Source of the DNA: Rubripirellula reticaptiva
Lineage (GTDB): Bacteria > Planctomycetota > Planctomycetia > Pirellulales > Pirellulaceae
Assembly: GCF_007860175.1 (NCBI RefSeq)
Contig: NZ_SJPX01000005.1
Location: forward strand, 62,001 to 126,000
Reading direction: 5' to 3'
Length of the DNA stretch: 64,000 nt
Part shown: positions 17,856 through 28,963 of the stretch, piece by piece
Layout: each line of letters begins with the position of its first letter
Numbering within the stretch: the first letter of the stretch is position 1
Position numbers and translations under genes: made by a program
Notes under the pieces: generated by a model
Seen by the model: the letters and a program-made list of their open reading frames with translations, nothing else
Databases searched by the model: none
What the model was told of the DNA's origin: nothing

Positions 17856-18539
17856 CTATTTGTGATGCAGCAGTCGCTTTGAATCGGCTTGGGTGATGCG
17901 GCCGAAGATGTCTCGCAGGATCACCTGCTCTAGCGAAACGTCGCGGCCTAGCGGGATCCAGCCCAAGGTTTGCGGGCTGTCGTCGTAACCATCTTGCTGG
18001 CGAACGATGGTTCCATCGTGGCGAACGGCCGCCGTTGATTCAGTCGCGTATTGGCTGCGATCGGTGTCTTCAAGATCCTTCTGCACGATGACTTCGATCG
18101 TGTAGGCCGCGCCACGCGGGCGAACGGTGATGGTGGCCCGTCGCCGGATCGACTGCAATGTACTTTGCAACCGCTCGAATCCCGCCGTACTGTCTTTTCG
18201 CCACGGCTCTAGCAGCGACGCACCGATCTGGTACGACGTCTCGACGGTACCGTCCAAGATGATCCCGTCCGAGTTCTGCACGGGCTGTTCGCGGACGATA
18301 CGAAAATAGTCGTCGACTGCGTCGATTACCTGCGACCAGACGAAAACATCGTTCGCCGGCGGCAGCTCTAACGGGTTGGGCACGAACGTGTCGGGCACGT
18401 CATTCTTTAACCGATACGCCAACTGTCCGCACCCAGCCGTAATGCTGGTGGCCGCGATCGCCAGCATGGATGCCAACAACGTGCGCCGAGTGATCGGTCG
18501 TTTTGGTTTGGGCGTCAACATGCGGTCAGGAACGGGCAC
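17856..18539 (-). CDS. Predicted lipoprotein, unknown function
   Basis: 227 residues. The N-terminus has a twin-arginine-like TRRTLLASM (about 17-25), a hydrophobic stretch and a lipobox ITAGC (Cys about 36), so it is probably an envelope lipoprotein. The rest contains DVFVWSQVIDAVDDYFRI and a beta-rich domain (ATITVRPRGAAYTIEVIVQKDLED) that resembles uncharacterised planctomycete lipoproteins. It starts 12 bp after the stop of the SurA-like gene, so the two are very likely co-transcribed, which suggests a role in envelope biogenesis. Confidence 0.75.
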   Translation of the reverse strand: MPVPDRMLTPKPKRPITRRTLLASMLAIAATSITAGCGQLAYRLKNDVPDTFVPNPLELPPANDVFVWSQVIDAVDDYFRIVREQPVQNSDGIILDGTVETSYQIGASLLEPWRKDSTAGFERLQSTLQSIRRRATITVRPRGAAYTIEVIVQKDLEDTDRSQYATESTAAVRHDGTIVRQQDGYDDSPQTLGWIPLGRDVSLEQVILRDIFGRITQADSKRLLHHK

Positions 18540-18551
18540 AGGTGTTTGCGT

Positions 18552-19682
18552 TTACGGGCGGCTGGCGACACTGGTTGGTAACGGTTTTGCACCAGGCGCA
18601 TCGTCGGGGAACATCGACCAGACCGCGATCCGGTGCTGCATCGACTCCATAACTTCACGCTGCGACTTGCTGATTTTTTCGGCGCGAATCTTTGTTCGAA
18701 TCTCGTCCTGCACTTCGCTAAGCGGGACGTTTCCGGCTTCGATACGTTCGAGCACGCGGACAATGTGCAGGCCTTCTTCGTCCTCAATGATCTCGCTCAT
18801 CGCGTTAGTAGGGATCGAGAAAATTTGCTGATCAAGCTTGGCCGATGCCAGCGATCCTTTGGTCGTCCAATCGTGCAAGCCACCTTTGTTTGCAAATGGC
18901 TCTTGGCTCTTTTCACGAGCAACGGCCTGCATGTTGCCACCAAAGTAGGCTTCGCGGCCCATTTCCGCGATCGCTGCGTAGGCGTCGTCGCGAGTTGGAA
19001 AGCGGAAAAACATCACCGACATTTGCTCCCACCGGGCCCGCGTGGGGCGGTGAAACGAATCAGCGTTGATGTGATAGTACTCGTTGATTTCGGAGATCGA
19101 CACATTCGGTTCTCGATCAACCTTGCTGCGAATGTAGAGGTGACCGAGCATCTGGTCGACGAACTCGCGCTGCCGCGATGCGAGCGAACTGCCCTTTTCT
19201 CTTAGCAACTTGTCCAGTTCGGACGGGTCTTCGGTTTTGTACTGTTTCAGCAACTCCGGCAACTCGGAATCGTAGAACATCTTGCGAGCACGCGAGGTCA
19301 GCTTGTCGTCGGCTTCGCGGCGTTTATCGGCGGCTTCCGTTCCGACCTGATCGATCAGGAAAGCTTCTCGCATCATTTTGTTTTGGATGGCTTGCGCGAG
19401 CGATTGGCGCAGCAAGTTGACCTTAAAGAACTGCAACTTGTCTTCGGGAACCTGCTGGCCGGTTTTTTCAATCGCTTCGTTGATTTTCGCTTCGACCTTG
19501 GGCATCAAATCGCCCAACAAAATCGGTGTTTGGCCAACGACGGCGACAATCGCCGCAGGATCGGTCGGCAGATCGACTTCTGCACCTCCCCCGGCTCCGG
19601 GTGCTCGCGCACCGGTTCCCTGGGCAATCGCCGTTGAAGCGACCAAGACAAGAGCAACAAAGGAGAGATGGCGCGGCAACAT
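18552..19682 (-). CDS. SurA/PpiC-like periplasmic peptidyl-prolyl isomerase
   Basis: A 376-residue exported protein with signal peptide (about 1-20, cleavage after AIA). An N-terminal SurA-like helical chaperone region (VAVVGQTPILLGDLMPKVEAKI, about 46-70) is followed by a parvulin-type domain near residues 215-340: RWEQMSVMFFRF, ANKGGLHDW and FSIPTNAMSEIIEDEEGLHI. The last corresponds to the PpiC motif in which loss of Gly/substrate-site residues often yields chaperone-only proteins, so isomerase activity is uncertain. It is the first gene of a unit with the lipoprotein at 17856. Probably helps fold outer-envelope proteins. Confidence 0.85.
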   Translation of the reverse strand: MLPRHLSFVALVLVASTAIAQGTGARAPGAGGGAEVDLPTDPAAIVAVVGQTPILLGDLMPKVEAKINEAIEKTGQQVPEDKLQFFKVNLLRQSLAQAIQNKMMREAFLIDQVGTEAADKRREADDKLTSRARKMFYDSELPELLKQYKTEDPSELDKLLREKGSSLASRQREFVDQMLGHLYIRSKVDREPNVSISEINEYYHINADSFHRPTRARWEQMSVMFFRFPTRDDAYAAIAEMGREAYFGGNMQAVAREKSQEPFANKGGLHDWTTKGSLASAKLDQQIFSIPTNAMSEIIEDEEGLHIVRVLERIEAGNVPLSEVQDEIRTKIRAEKISKSQREVMESMQHRIAVWSMFPDDAPGAKPLPTSVASRP

Positions 19683-20015
19683 TCCGTATCCTGCAAGAAG
19701 ACAACGGGGAAAAACGATCAGGTTGCTTCGGCTTGTAGAACGCCGGCGGTTGCCAAGGCAATAGGAAAAACAGGGCTGGCATAGAGCTGGTGATCAACCG
19801 AGGGCAAGAATCACGGCATGCAGGAGAAAAACGAGCGGTTCGGAGAGTCGACCAAATCGTGAAGGTTGATATCCCCACAACGGTGGCCCGTGATGTAGAA
19901 TAATGGCCTGCCCTACCGGACTGTCGATTGGTCCTCCTACCCCGCCCTCTAGCGGACACCTGCCGCGTGTCTTGCTGAAAACGCTTGCCTCGCCGAAAGG
20001 CTGAAAGGTCGTTCC
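19683..20015. other. Divergent intergenic region
   Basis: About 330 bp between the divergent SurA-like and DUF1552 genes. Promoters for both should lie here. I saw no gene, repeat or hairpin worth naming. Confidence 0.4.
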
Positions 20016-21329
20016 ATGCTCAACCGCAGACAGCTACTTCAAGGATTGGCAGCCGGTGCCGCAATTGGCCCCACGCTGAACCCCGATCGCGTGCTGGGTT
20101 CGCCCGCCAGCAACACGAACGCGAAACGCATCGTTTTCTTCATGCAGAACCAAGGCTTCGATCCGAAGACGTGCGTTCCCGATGGCATGAGCAGCAGCGG
20201 ATCGCTGGCCAAAGCCAAGCTGCCCGAACCGATCAGCGCTTTGGAACCTTACAAAGATCGGCTGCACATCATCAACGGCCTGCACGGCCGGCACACCAGT
20301 CCATCGCACAGCGCATTTTTCGGCGCCCTGGGCGGCTATCGCGGCAGCGACGGGGTGCCGCCAAGTGCACCGACGATCGACTATGAGCTCAGCAAGGTTC
20401 TGCCACAAACGCTGTTGCCGCATTTGTGCATTGGCATGGATTCGATCGAGAACATGTCGACCAAGCCAACGATTGCAACGCTGTCGGCCAGTGGTGCGGG
20501 GCAACCAATCTTCATGCATTCGAACCCGAACCATCTGTACCAGATGCTGTACGGCGGCATCTCGACCGGCGACATTCGCCTGCAACATGAAGCACGATCG
20601 AATGTGCTTAGCCAGATCGAAAAGATGGCGGTCAACAAGGGCATGTCTTTGCCGGCGTCCGATCAAAATCGTTACGGTCAGTTTGTCGAAGGCTTCAAAG
20701 AAATCAACGGCCTGCGAGACCGGCTGGACACAGTTGCCGATCACTTGCGGAAGTTCGCACCCGTGGTGGACGAGCGATACACGAAACCTGAATTCGAAAC
20801 CGACTGGCACGACGTGCTGTTGGACCTTGGCATCTCGGCGCTGACATCGGGCATCACCAACACGCTGACGATCGGTTCAGGACGCGGCGAGATCTTTGGT
20901 GCGTGGAAGGGACTTGGCATCGATCAACAGGGCCACAACCTGGGACACATGGACCAGCCAGACAATCCGATCTGGATCAAGATTCGCCAGTACAACAGTC
21001 GCATGTTGGTGCGGATCATGGAAGCCTTGGAAAGCATCCCCGAAGGCAGTGGCACGATGATGGACCACACGCTAATCGTCTACACCAGCAACAACGCGGA
21101 CAAGCAACACACCAACGGCGCGAACTGGCCGGTGATGTTGCTGGGCAACTTGGACGGTGCTTTCAAGACAGGCTGCTTCACCCAACTGGACGGCAATCGA
21201 CCAATCAATGCGTTGTATGCATCGTTGTTGCAGGCGGCCGGCCAAAACTGCGATCGCTTCAATATGGACGACAAAATCGCAGGCAAGTTCGACAATGGAG
21301 TTGGACCGCTGAAGGAAGTGCTCGCATGA
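20016..21329 (+). CDS. DUF1552 family secreted protein
   Basis: A 437-residue protein with a Tat-type start ([17 protein letters not shown], twin Arg at 4-5), so it is probably exported folded. The body is typical of DUF1552: [11 protein letters not shown] (about 38-48), [17 protein letters not shown] (about 87-103), and GHMDQ. The overall layout recalls DUF1501/sulfatase-like alkaline-phosphatase folds. The function is unknown, but in planctomycetes and myxobacteria the gene travels with a DUF1592 cytochrome-type partner, as here, where the stop overlaps the next start (ATGA). Confidence 0.88.
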   Translation: MLNRRQLLQGLAAGAAIGPTLNPDRVLGSPASNTNAKRIVFFMQNQGFDPKTCVPDGMSSSGSLAKAKLPEPISALEPYKDRLHIINGLHGRHTSPSHSAFFGALGGYRGSDGVPPSAPTIDYELSKVLPQTLLPHLCIGMDSIENMSTKPTIATLSASGAGQPIFMHSNPNHLYQMLYGGISTGDIRLQHEARSNVLSQIEKMAVNKGMSLPASDQNRYGQFVEGFKEINGLRDRLDTVADHLRKFAPVVDERYTKPEFETDWHDVLLDLGISALTSGITNTLTIGSGRGEIFGAWKGLGIDQQGHNLGHMDQPDNPIWIKIRQYNSRMLVRIMEALESIPEGSGTMMDHTLIVYTSNNADKQHTNGANWPVMLLGNLDGAFKTGCFTQLDGNRPINALYASLLQAAGQNCDRFNMDDKIAGKFDNGVGPLKEVLA

Positions 21330-23860
21330 TCAAGGCTAGGTCCGCTTGGGTGCTGGGGCAGACATTGGTTTGGATGTCGTTTTTTTCAGCATCGACAGCA
21401 AATGCCGAAACCTACACGCCTGGTCAGAAGTTCGATAAAGACTTTGAAACGTATGCACAGTCTTTTCTTGGCGATCACTGCGTCGACTGTCACGGCGACT
21501 CGGATCCCGAAGGCAATCTATCGCTTCATGATCTGGGACCAATCGACGAAGTCAACGCGGCGACGTGGCGAAGCGTCTGGGCGCAAGTCACGCTGCGTGA
21601 AATGCCGCCCAAAGACATGACACAACCCGAGGTGATCGAGCGATTGCAGTTCACGGACGGGATCGTCAGCGAGATGACTCGCGTCATGCAGGACAAAGGC
21701 GGTTTCTTCGACCACCTTGATCCGAACAAAGGAAACTTTTTGGATCACGACCTGCTGTTCGGCCCGCTGCCGGACGGCATCAAGTTGGCACCGACATCAT
21801 CGCCCGCTCGCATTTGGCGACTCACGCCGCAAGAACACATCACGCGTCTGAACGAACTGATCAATCACGAACCGGCGTTCGATCCGTCCAAGCCAGGACT
21901 ACGCAGCCATGGTGACGTCGTCCCGACCAATCACGGTGGCGAACTGAAGCTCTACTTCGGCGTCGATCGAATCATCAAGTGGCAAGGCGGAACCGTGGCG
22001 TACGCCACCGCAGTCAAGAGCGTGCCCGCCGTTCTGTCATCCGCTCGTGACCATGGACTCGAAAACTATCCCAACTTCTATTCGGTCAACAGCGCCGAGG
22101 CGACTCAGATTCTTGGCGTTGCCAACGACATCATTCGCTACATGGCCGAAGGTCCACTCAGCATCGCCGAGCCGTATCAGATCACGGACGACCCAAATTC
22201 CATCGCCGACAAAATGAAAGGCGACCTGCGCGGCTTGCCTACTAGTCTTGTGTACGGCACAAAGATCGAACGTCCGCTGACGCCGGTCTACGACCTGATG
22301 AAAGACGACGGTGTCACTGACGAGCGTTTACGAGCGGCGGTGGACTTTCTGTTCGAATCGCTGACGTTCCGTCCACCGACCAACAAGGAATCGAACCAGT
22401 ATTTGACGATCGTCAAACGTTCGATCGAAAAACTGGGCAAACAAGATGGCGCAGTCCTAGGACTGTCGGCGATCTTCCTCGATCGGGATGCGTTATTCCG
22501 ACCCGAACTAGCCAGCACTGGCAAAGCCGACCGCAACGGTCGCGTCATGCTAAGGGACTGGGAACTTGGCTTGGCTGTCAATCACGCCCTGCGGTACATC
22601 AAACCCGACGATGAACTCCGCGGCGCGATCCTGGATGGCCGCATGCGAACGCGGTCGGATGTCGAGCGTGAAGTCGAGCGGATGCTGGCGGATGACAGCA
22701 TTCGCAAGCCTCGTGTGCTGCGGTTCTTTCGCGAATTCTTTGATTACGACCTCGGTGGCTACATCTGCAAAGATAACAAAGCGCTAGCCGAGACCGGCGT
22801 TAGCACGCGAGGCACGGCGCACTACAGCAGCATGTTCGACGCCACCGCCAGCACGGATCGTTTGATCGAAATGATCCTGCAAGACGACAAAGATGTGCTG
22901 AAGCAGTTACTGACGACGGATAAAGTCGTCGCCACCGAAACGGACAAAGTTTACTTTGGCCGAAAACGAACGGAAAAGGAAATTGCCGACTCGGTCGCCG
23001 CAGCCAAAAAAGCAGCAGCCGACGCCGCAAAGTTAGAAGCAGCCGAACTGGAAGCTTGGAAGCTGGCCAACCCTGGCAAGAAACCACCGAAGCCAGCTAA
23101 AGAGGCAGCCAAGGCGAGGCGAGATAACATCAATCACGAAGTCGAAGAAGCGGACCTTTCCGGTCCGAACATCTACGCTCGTGTTGGTCGGCGCAGCTTT
23201 GGCGCCGGCTCGATGAAACCAGAACGAATCTTGGCGACCGCCCCCGAGGGCCAGCGTTTGGGACTGCTGACGCATCCGAGTTGGTTAGTGTCGCATTCCG
23301 ACGCGATGGACAATCACGCCATCCGACGTGGCCGATGGGTTCGCGAACGCTTGCTGGGTGGCGGCATTCCCGATGTGCCGATCACCGTCGACGCGATGCT
23401 GCCGGACGAGCCCAAAAACACGCTACGCCAGCGGATGCGAGTCACCACCGAAACGTACTGCTGGACCTGTCACGAAAAAATGGATCCGCTTGGATTGCCG
23501 TTTGAAATGTTCAACCACGCCGGCCTGTACCGCGAAACCGAACTCAACAAACCCGTCGACTCGACCGGCGAGATCATCGATTCGGGCGACCCGGGCCTCG
23601 ATGGCAAAGTCGACAACGCCATTGAAATGATCCAGCGACTGGCTGATAGCGAGCGAGTGGAACAAGTTTTTGTTCGCCACGCTTTCCGTTTCTGGATGGG
23701 CCGCAACGAAACGATCAACGACGCACCCGTTCTGCAAGCAGCTCATCGGGCTTACAAAGACGACGGTGGCAGCATGAAAGCGATGCTGGTTTCGCTGCTG
23801 ACGTCAGACGCGTTCCTCTATCGCACGCGATCCGAAACGACGCTCGCCGCCGCGAACTGA
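21326..23860 (+). CDS. DUF1592/DUF1588/DUF1585 planctomycete cytochrome-type protein
   Basis: 844 residues from ATG 21326, overlapping the DUF1552 stop by four bases. A signal peptide (1-22) is followed by a heme-type motif CVDCH (52-56) in a planctomycete cytochrome-like domain with PPKDM, then the central DUF1592 region, and near the C-terminus DUF1588 with a second CWTCH (712-716, [16 protein letters not shown]) and DUF1585. Residues about 552-605 are an Ala/Lys-rich, probably coiled-coil insert ([19 protein letters not shown]) that I do not expect in the family. Likely periplasmic, perhaps oxidative; the substrate is unknown. The open frame extends upstream inside DUF1552 in another frame, which is a shadow. 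Confidence 0.9.
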   Translation: MIKARSAWVLGQTLVWMSFFSASTANAETYTPGQKFDKDFETYAQSFLGDHCVDCHGDSDPEGNLSLHDLGPIDEVNAATWRSVWAQVTLREMPPKDMTQPEVIERLQFTDGIVSEMTRVMQDKGGFFDHLDPNKGNFLDHDLLFGPLPDGIKLAPTSSPARIWRLTPQEHITRLNELINHEPAFDPSKPGLRSHGDVVPTNHGGELKLYFGVDRIIKWQGGTVAYATAVKSVPAVLSSARDHGLENYPNFYSVNSAEATQILGVANDIIRYMAEGPLSIAEPYQITDDPNSIADKMKGDLRGLPTSLVYGTKIERPLTPVYDLMKDDGVTDERLRAAVDFLFESLTFRPPTNKESNQYLTIVKRSIEKLGKQDGAVLGLSAIFLDRDALFRPELASTGKADRNGRVMLRDWELGLAVNHALRYIKPDDELRGAILDGRMRTRSDVEREVERMLADDSIRKPRVLRFFREFFDYDLGGYICKDNKALAETGVSTRGTAHYSSMFDATASTDRLIEMILQDDKDVLKQLLTTDKVVATETDKVYFGRKRTEKEIADSVAAAKKAAADAAKLEAAELEAWKLANPGKKPPKPAKEAAKARRDNINHEVEEADLSGPNIYARVGRRSFGAGSMKPERILATAPEGQRLGLLTHPSWLVSHSDAMDNHAIRRGRWVRERLLGGGIPDVPITVDAMLPDEPKNTLRQRMRVTTETYCWTCHEKMDPLGLPFEMFNHAGLYRETELNKPVDSTGEIIDSGDPGLDGKVDNAIEMIQRLADSERVEQVFVRHAFRFWMGRNETINDAPVLQAAHRAYKDDGGSMKAMLVSLLTSDAFLYRTRSETTLAAAN

Positions 23861-23903
23861 ATCGGCAATTTTTATCTCGTACTCAAACTCTACGTCCGTC
23901 GAA

Positions 23904-25475
23904 ATGGTGTCGCCAATCCGAGTCGCATTTGTTGGCCTCATCGTTACGGCTGCATCGTTCTCGCTTGATTCCGCGACGTTGGCACAAGATCGCTGGCCCG
24001 ACGTCCGAGGGCCCGAGCGGAATTACCACCTGACTTCGTCGTCGGCGTATCCGACGAAGTGGAGCGTCGCCACCGATAAAAACATTCGCTGGCGAATGCC
24101 CTTGCCGGAAACCGGCCACAGCGGCATCGCTGCCTGGGGCGACCGGCTGTTTCTGACTTGTTTCCGAAAGCTAGACGAAGCCGACAACGGCCCTCAAGGC
24201 ACGTGGGTTTCGCAGACACGCGGGTATTGCTTGGATTCAAATACCGGCAAAATTCTCTGGTTCTGTGACTTACCAGGCCAGCGGCCGAACCAAGTCAACG
24301 GCACGTTCACGGATTCAACGACGCCGACGCCAATCACCGATGGCAAGCATGTCTGGTTCGTCAGCGCTGGCGGATTCATGGCCTGTCACACCGTGGACGG
24401 CCAAAGAGTGTGGGCAAATGGATTCGAAGTTCGCACGAAACATTCCGCTAAACAATTCCAGCCGTTCCTGCACGACGGGAATCTGTACTACACGATGATG
24501 CGAGACGCGGACGATCCGCTCAGGCGCCCGCAAACGGCCACCGACTATGACAAGAACAGCAAGTCCGGCTGGCCCTGGATGCACGTTCGACGATTCGATG
24601 CGCTCACCGGCGATCCCACCGGAATCATTCCGGATGGAATCAGTGTTCACAGCAAAGGTGCGCTCGGATTGCTGCGGGGCGAAACCGTCTTGCTGCACGC
24701 CAAAGGTGGCAGCCACAGCCCGCCCGAAAAACCCTACGGCATCAGCCTCACTCGGCTCGACGACCAACAAACCCTGCTCTGGGAACAACCAGGACTGTCG
24801 TTCGAAGGCACCCACTTCATCGACGCGAAACACGCTTACTGTTTCGACAAAGATGACTTCGTCGTGCTGGACCTTGCCACAGGCGAGACCGTCAAACGGA
24901 TCCGCGTTCGCGGCGCTGGACGCCTGACTGCGTATGATGAAACCGCCGGCCGCTACCAATCGGCCGTCGATGCTTCGAACCTAAAACCAAAGAATCTGCA
25001 AACTCACCGCACCAACATCGGCGTCGGCCGATACCATTTTTTCATGAGCGGCCAGCCCGGCATCCTCGGCCGCATCGATTTGCAAACCGACGAGGTGAGT
25101 TACCTGCAAGTACCGATCCAAGTCGTCGTTGAAAACGGCACCCGCAAATTCTCGTGGACTGACTTCCAGGCCGGTGACGACACGGGTTCTGGCTTCAAAG
25201 TCGAAGGCGACCGGCGACGTCTTGGCCACGGCTTCGGACACATTTCGGCCGCGACACCAATCGTCGTCAACAACCACATCTACTTTTCAACGGTACTAGG
25301 AACGACCTACGTTATCGACGCCAGCCACGAAGAGTTTGACGAACACTCACTCGTCGCTGTCAACGACTTAGGCCCGCCCGGCGAAACTTGGACCCTCGCC
25401 CCCTTCTCTGCCGCCGGCGGACACCTTTACCAACGCACCGCCAAAGAAATCATCTGCATCGGCGATCGACCTTAA
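23904..25475 (+). CDS. Secreted PQQ-type beta-propeller protein
   Basis: 523 residues with a signal peptide (about 1-26, ending TLAQ). Propeller blades are visible: GIAAWGDRLFLTC, YCLDSNTGKILW, HVWFVSAGGFMACHTVDGQRVW, HAYCFDKDDFVVLDLATGE and ATPIVVNNHIYFSTVLGTTYVID. These are the W-motif-like repeats of PQQ_2/BamB-type propellers. Starts with DRWPDVRGPERN, the WPxxRGP lead common in planctomycete family members. It follows the DUF1592 gene by 43 bp, so it belongs to the same unit. No catalytic residues of a quinoprotein dehydrogenase are evident; a binding role is as likely. Confidence 0.85.
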   Translation: MVSPIRVAFVGLIVTAASFSLDSATLAQDRWPDVRGPERNYHLTSSSAYPTKWSVATDKNIRWRMPLPETGHSGIAAWGDRLFLTCFRKLDEADNGPQGTWVSQTRGYCLDSNTGKILWFCDLPGQRPNQVNGTFTDSTTPTPITDGKHVWFVSAGGFMACHTVDGQRVWANGFEVRTKHSAKQFQPFLHDGNLYYTMMRDADDPLRRPQTATDYDKNSKSGWPWMHVRRFDALTGDPTGIIPDGISVHSKGALGLLRGETVLLHAKGGSHSPPEKPYGISLTRLDDQQTLLWEQPGLSFEGTHFIDAKHAYCFDKDDFVVLDLATGETVKRIRVRGAGRLTAYDETAGRYQSAVDASNLKPKNLQTHRTNIGVGRYHFFMSGQPGILGRIDLQTDEVSYLQVPIQVVVENGTRKFSWTDFQAGDDTGSGFKVEGDRRRLGHGFGHISAATPIVVNNHIYFSTVLGTTYVIDASHEEFDEHSLVAVNDLGPPGETWTLAPFSAAGGHLYQRTAKEIICIGDRP

Positions 25476-25633
25476 ATTCGAGCTTAGTATTTTTTCGAGA
25501 TTCGAAGTAGCCAACGACCCCCTGCCACTTGCGGAGCACCATTCCCCCGGCACAAAATTATTACTAGCAGCTGTTAGCCCGGACACCCCTGAGTGTTTGT
25601 CCCACCTACCCCTAGCCAGTACTGAGATCATTA

Positions 25634-28600
25634 ATGACGCGATCTTCCTTTTTTGCTGGACAGTCTCACAGTTCTCGATCTCGCCGCTTGCGACTAGCAG
25701 CGATTGCCCTGGGCATCAGCGTCGGAACACTCATTGCAATTGATTCGGCATCGGCACAAACGACTTGGGCTTTCCCAACTTCGGGAACTTGGTCTGACAG
25801 TACGAAGTGGAGCACGAACGTCGTTCCCGACAACGTGGCCGAAAACGTATTGATCGATCAAACAGGCACTTACACCGTCACGCTTGACGACAACAGGTCG
25901 ATCAACAATCTCACGCTCAACGCGGCCGACGCAACCCTCAGCCACACCTCTGGCACCTTGTCGCTAAATGGCGCCATCAGCGTTACGGCTGGGCGATACG
26001 AATTAAGCAACGGCACGATTGAGGGAGGAATGGTTGTTGGTAGCGAACTTGCCTATCTAGGCGGCACGCTCAAGGGCGTTTCGGTTACCGGTGATTTGAA
26101 CTTGTCTGAATCAGGCAGCTCGGTTGGACTCGCAGGCGGTACCACGATCGCCGGTGATGTAACGGTCGATAACTACTCAACCTTGTCTCTTGAACAAGTC
26201 CATGCCTTTAGCAACCAAACGATGACGCTAGGTGAAGCGGGTGGTGCGTCGTCGGGGACACTCTATGTTGCCACGGGTGGCGGCATGAATGTCGATAACA
26301 CTGCGACAGTCAACTTGAAGTCAGGCAATCTGTATCTGCAAGGTGCACTGGTCAACGATGGAACCATCCTGGCCGACGAAGCGACTTCCGTGAGTATTGA
26401 CGACTTCGGCGGCGGCGTCTTTACTAACACCGGCACCGTGACGTCAACCAACGGAGCCAACCTGAGCATCAATTCAGCGAACACCACCAACACCGGCACG
26501 ATGTCCGCAACAGTGGGATCGACACTGGATTTGGGCGGTACGTGGTCCAATGTCGGTGGCACGCTGGCGGTTGACGACACGTCCACGCTAAATCTCGATG
26601 GCTCATTCAACACTGCCGATTTGGGAACCATCAATCTCACGCCCGGTGGCACCGTCAACATCACTGGAAACCAGAACAACACCGGCAGCACATTCGTCGG
26701 CGTTTCCGGTTGGAAACTAAACGGTGGAACGATCACCGGTGGATCGCTTGATGGCACAAGCTTGCCATTCGTAGGTGGCACCTTAAATGGTGTCGCGGTC
26801 ACCAGTGATTTGAATTTGACGGACCCGTCGGGCTACCTCTCGCTCGCCGGCGGTACCACGATTGCCGGTGACGTCGCGATCAACAACAACTCGACCTTGT
26901 ATCTCGAACAAGTTCACAACTTCAGCAACCAAACAGTCACCGTGGGTGAAGCCGGTGGTGCGTCGTCGGGGACACTTTATGTTGCCACGGGTGGCGGCAT
27001 GAATGTCGACAACACTGCGACCGCCAACTTGAAGTCAGGCAATCTGTATCTGCAAGGTGCGCTGGTCAACGATGGAACCATCCTGGCCGACGAAGCGACG
27101 TTCGTGAGTGTTGACGATTTTGGCGGCGGCGCCATTACCAACACCGGCACCGTGACGTCGACCAACGGAGCCAACCTGAGCATCAATTCAGCGAACACCA
27201 CCAACACCGGCACGATGTCCGCAACAGTGGGATCGACACTAGATTTGGGCGGTACGTGGTCCAACGTCGGTGGCACGCTGGCGGTTGACGACACGTCCAC
27301 GCTAAATCTCGGTGGCTCCTTCAACACTGCCGATTTGGGGACCATCAATCTCACGCCCGGTGGCACCATCAACATCACCGGAACCCAGAACAACACCGGC
27401 AGCACGTTCGCCGGCGCTGCTGGATGGAAACTAAACGGTGGAACCATCACCGGTGGATCACTTGACGGCACGAGCTTGCCAGTCATTGGTGGGACGCTGA
27501 GTGGCGTTGCAGTCACCGGTGATTTGAATTTGACGGAATCAGGCGGCTACCTCTCGGTCGCCGGCGGCACCACGATTGCTGGTGACATTGACGTCAACAA
27601 CTACTCGACCTTGTATCTCGAACAAGTTCAAACCTTCAGCAACCAAACGGTCACCGTGGGTGATGCCGGTGGTGCGTCGTCGGGGACAGTTTATGTCCTT
27701 CCAGGTGGCAGCATGAATGTCGACAACACTGCGACCGTCAACTTGAAGGCTGGCAGTCTGTATCTGCAAGGTGCACTGGTCAACGATGGAACGATCCTGG
27801 CCGATGAGGCAACTTCCGTGAGTGTTGACGATTTTGGCGGCGGCGTTTTCACCAACACCGCCACGGTGACGTCGACCAACGGAGCCAACCTGAGCATCAA
27901 CTCAGCGAACACCACCAACACCGGCACGATGTCCGCGACACTGGGATCGACACTACAGTTGGGCGGTACGTGGTCTAACCTCGGCGGTACGCTGGCGGTT
28001 GACGACACGTCCACGCTGAATCTCGGTGGCTCCTTCAACACTACCGGTTTGGGGACCATCAATCTCACGCCCGGTGGCACCGTCAACATCACCGGAAGCC
28101 AGAACAATGCCGGCAGCACGTTCGTCGGCGCCACCGGTTGGAAGCTAAACGGTGGAACGATCACCGGCGGAACGCTTGATGGAACGAGCTTGCCATTCGT
28201 AGGAGGAACACTCAATGGTGTTGCGGTCAACGGTGATTTGAATTTGACGGAATCTGGCGGCTACCTCTCGCTCGCCGGCGGCACCACGATCGCCGGCGAT
28301 ATTGACGTCAACAACTACTCGACCTTGTATCTCGAACAAGGCCACACCTTCAGCAACCAAACGGTCACGCTCGGTGAAGCGGGTGGTGCGTCGGCGGGGA
28401 CACTTTACGCCACTGCGGACGGGAACGACTTGAGGTTTGCGTCGGATTCAATCCTTGACGGCAATGGAACGTTGACGTCCTATACCGAACCCGTTTATCT
28501 CGACGGAGCGATCAGCCCAGGGTTCAGCGCTGGCAGTCTTCAATTCGACGGGGACAGCGAGTTCATCCTCGGCAGTACCGCGATGCTAAACATCGAACTC

Positions 28601-28963
28601 GGCGGTGTAAACTCAGGTGAACTTGACACCATCACGGCCAATAAATTGACGCTCGGTGGTGGGCTGAACGTTTCACTAATCAATGGTTTCACACTGGCCG
28701 ACGGAATGGAGTTCAACTTCTTGTTCGTCAGCGATCCGCTCAGCGGCACCGGCATGTTCAGTGGTTTAAATGACATGGATCGAGTAGCAACCTTCGGCGG
28801 ATTCGACCTGAACATTGCTTACAATGTTGGCGACGGCAACGACGTTCGGTTGTTCAGCACAGTTACCGCCATACCTGAACCGTCTTCCATCATGGTGCTG
28901 GCCTTGGGCAGCATTGCGGGTCTGGGATACAGGAAGCGACGTAAAACGCGAGCCCAGGAATGA
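25634..28963 (+). CDS. Repeat-built surface protein with PEP-CTERM tail
   Basis: 1109 residues. A signal peptide (about residues 17-41, ending SASAQ) is followed by a TWAFPTSGTWSDSTKWS block usual for planctomycete beta-helix proteins, then tandem repeats of 238 residues (714 bp). Their edges fall near 25994, 26708, 27422 and 28136: one divergent, two very similar and one partial copy. Each contains short beta-helix rungs such as GGTTIAGDV, NLYLQGALVNDG and TGTMSATVGSTLDLGGTW. The end has IPEPSS, a hydrophobic helix and YRKRRKTR, a PEP-CTERM sorting tail. Probably an exported beta-helical adhesin. A TPR gene overlaps its stop. Confidence 0.88.
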   Translation: MTRSSFFAGQSHSSRSRRLRLAAIALGISVGTLIAIDSASAQTTWAFPTSGTWSDSTKWSTNVVPDNVAENVLIDQTGTYTVTLDDNRSINNLTLNAADATLSHTSGTLSLNGAISVTAGRYELSNGTIEGGMVVGSELAYLGGTLKGVSVTGDLNLSESGSSVGLAGGTTIAGDVTVDNYSTLSLEQVHAFSNQTMTLGEAGGASSGTLYVATGGGMNVDNTATVNLKSGNLYLQGALVNDGTILADEATSVSIDDFGGGVFTNTGTVTSTNGANLSINSANTTNTGTMSATVGSTLDLGGTWSNVGGTLAVDDTSTLNLDGSFNTADLGTINLTPGGTVNITGNQNNTGSTFVGVSGWKLNGGTITGGSLDGTSLPFVGGTLNGVAVTSDLNLTDPSGYLSLAGGTTIAGDVAINNNSTLYLEQVHNFSNQTVTVGEAGGASSGTLYVATGGGMNVDNTATANLKSGNLYLQGALVNDGTILADEATFVSVDDFGGGAITNTGTVTSTNGANLSINSANTTNTGTMSATVGSTLDLGGTWSNVGGTLAVDDTSTLNLGGSFNTADLGTINLTPGGTINITGTQNNTGSTFAGAAGWKLNGGTITGGSLDGTSLPVIGGTLSGVAVTGDLNLTESGGYLSVAGGTTIAGDIDVNNYSTLYLEQVQTFSNQTVTVGDAGGASSGTVYVLPGGSMNVDNTATVNLKAGSLYLQGALVNDGTILADEATSVSVDDFGGGVFTNTATVTSTNGANLSINSANTTNTGTMSATLGSTLQLGGTWSNLGGTLAVDDTSTLNLGGSFNTTGLGTINLTPGGTVNITGSQNNAGSTFVGATGWKLNGGTITGGTLDGTSLPFVGGTLNGVAVNGDLNLTESGGYLSLAGGTTIAGDIDVNNYSTLYLEQGHTFSNQTVTLGEAGGASAGTLYATADGNDLRFASDSILDGNGTLTSYTEPVYLDGAISPGFSAGSLQFDGDSEFILGSTAMLNIELGGVNSGELDTITANKLTLGGGLNVSLINGFTLADGMEFNFLFVSDPLSGTGMFSGLNDMDRVATFGGFDLNIAYNVGDGNDVRLFSTVTAIPEPSSIMVLALGSIAGLGYRKRRKTRAQE
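25994..28410 (+). repeat. 714-bp tandem repeats inside the PEP-CTERM gene
   Basis: Copies begin near 25994, 26708, 27422 and 28136 (the last about 275 bp long). The spacing is exactly 714 bp and keeps the frame. Long identical runs occur between copies 1-3 (for example the segments at 26449, 27163 and 27877), so the array arose recently or is kept uniform by recombination. Confidence 0.9.

Noticed and set aside
20903-21325. N-terminal extension of the DUF1592 protein
   Set aside because: The frame runs through the DUF1552 gene on another frame; a signal peptide begins at ATG 21326.
26263-28230. Three 179-residue minus-strand frames spaced by 714 bp
   Set aside because: They are reverse-strand shadows of the tandem repeat; their regular spacing comes from the repeat and not from genes.
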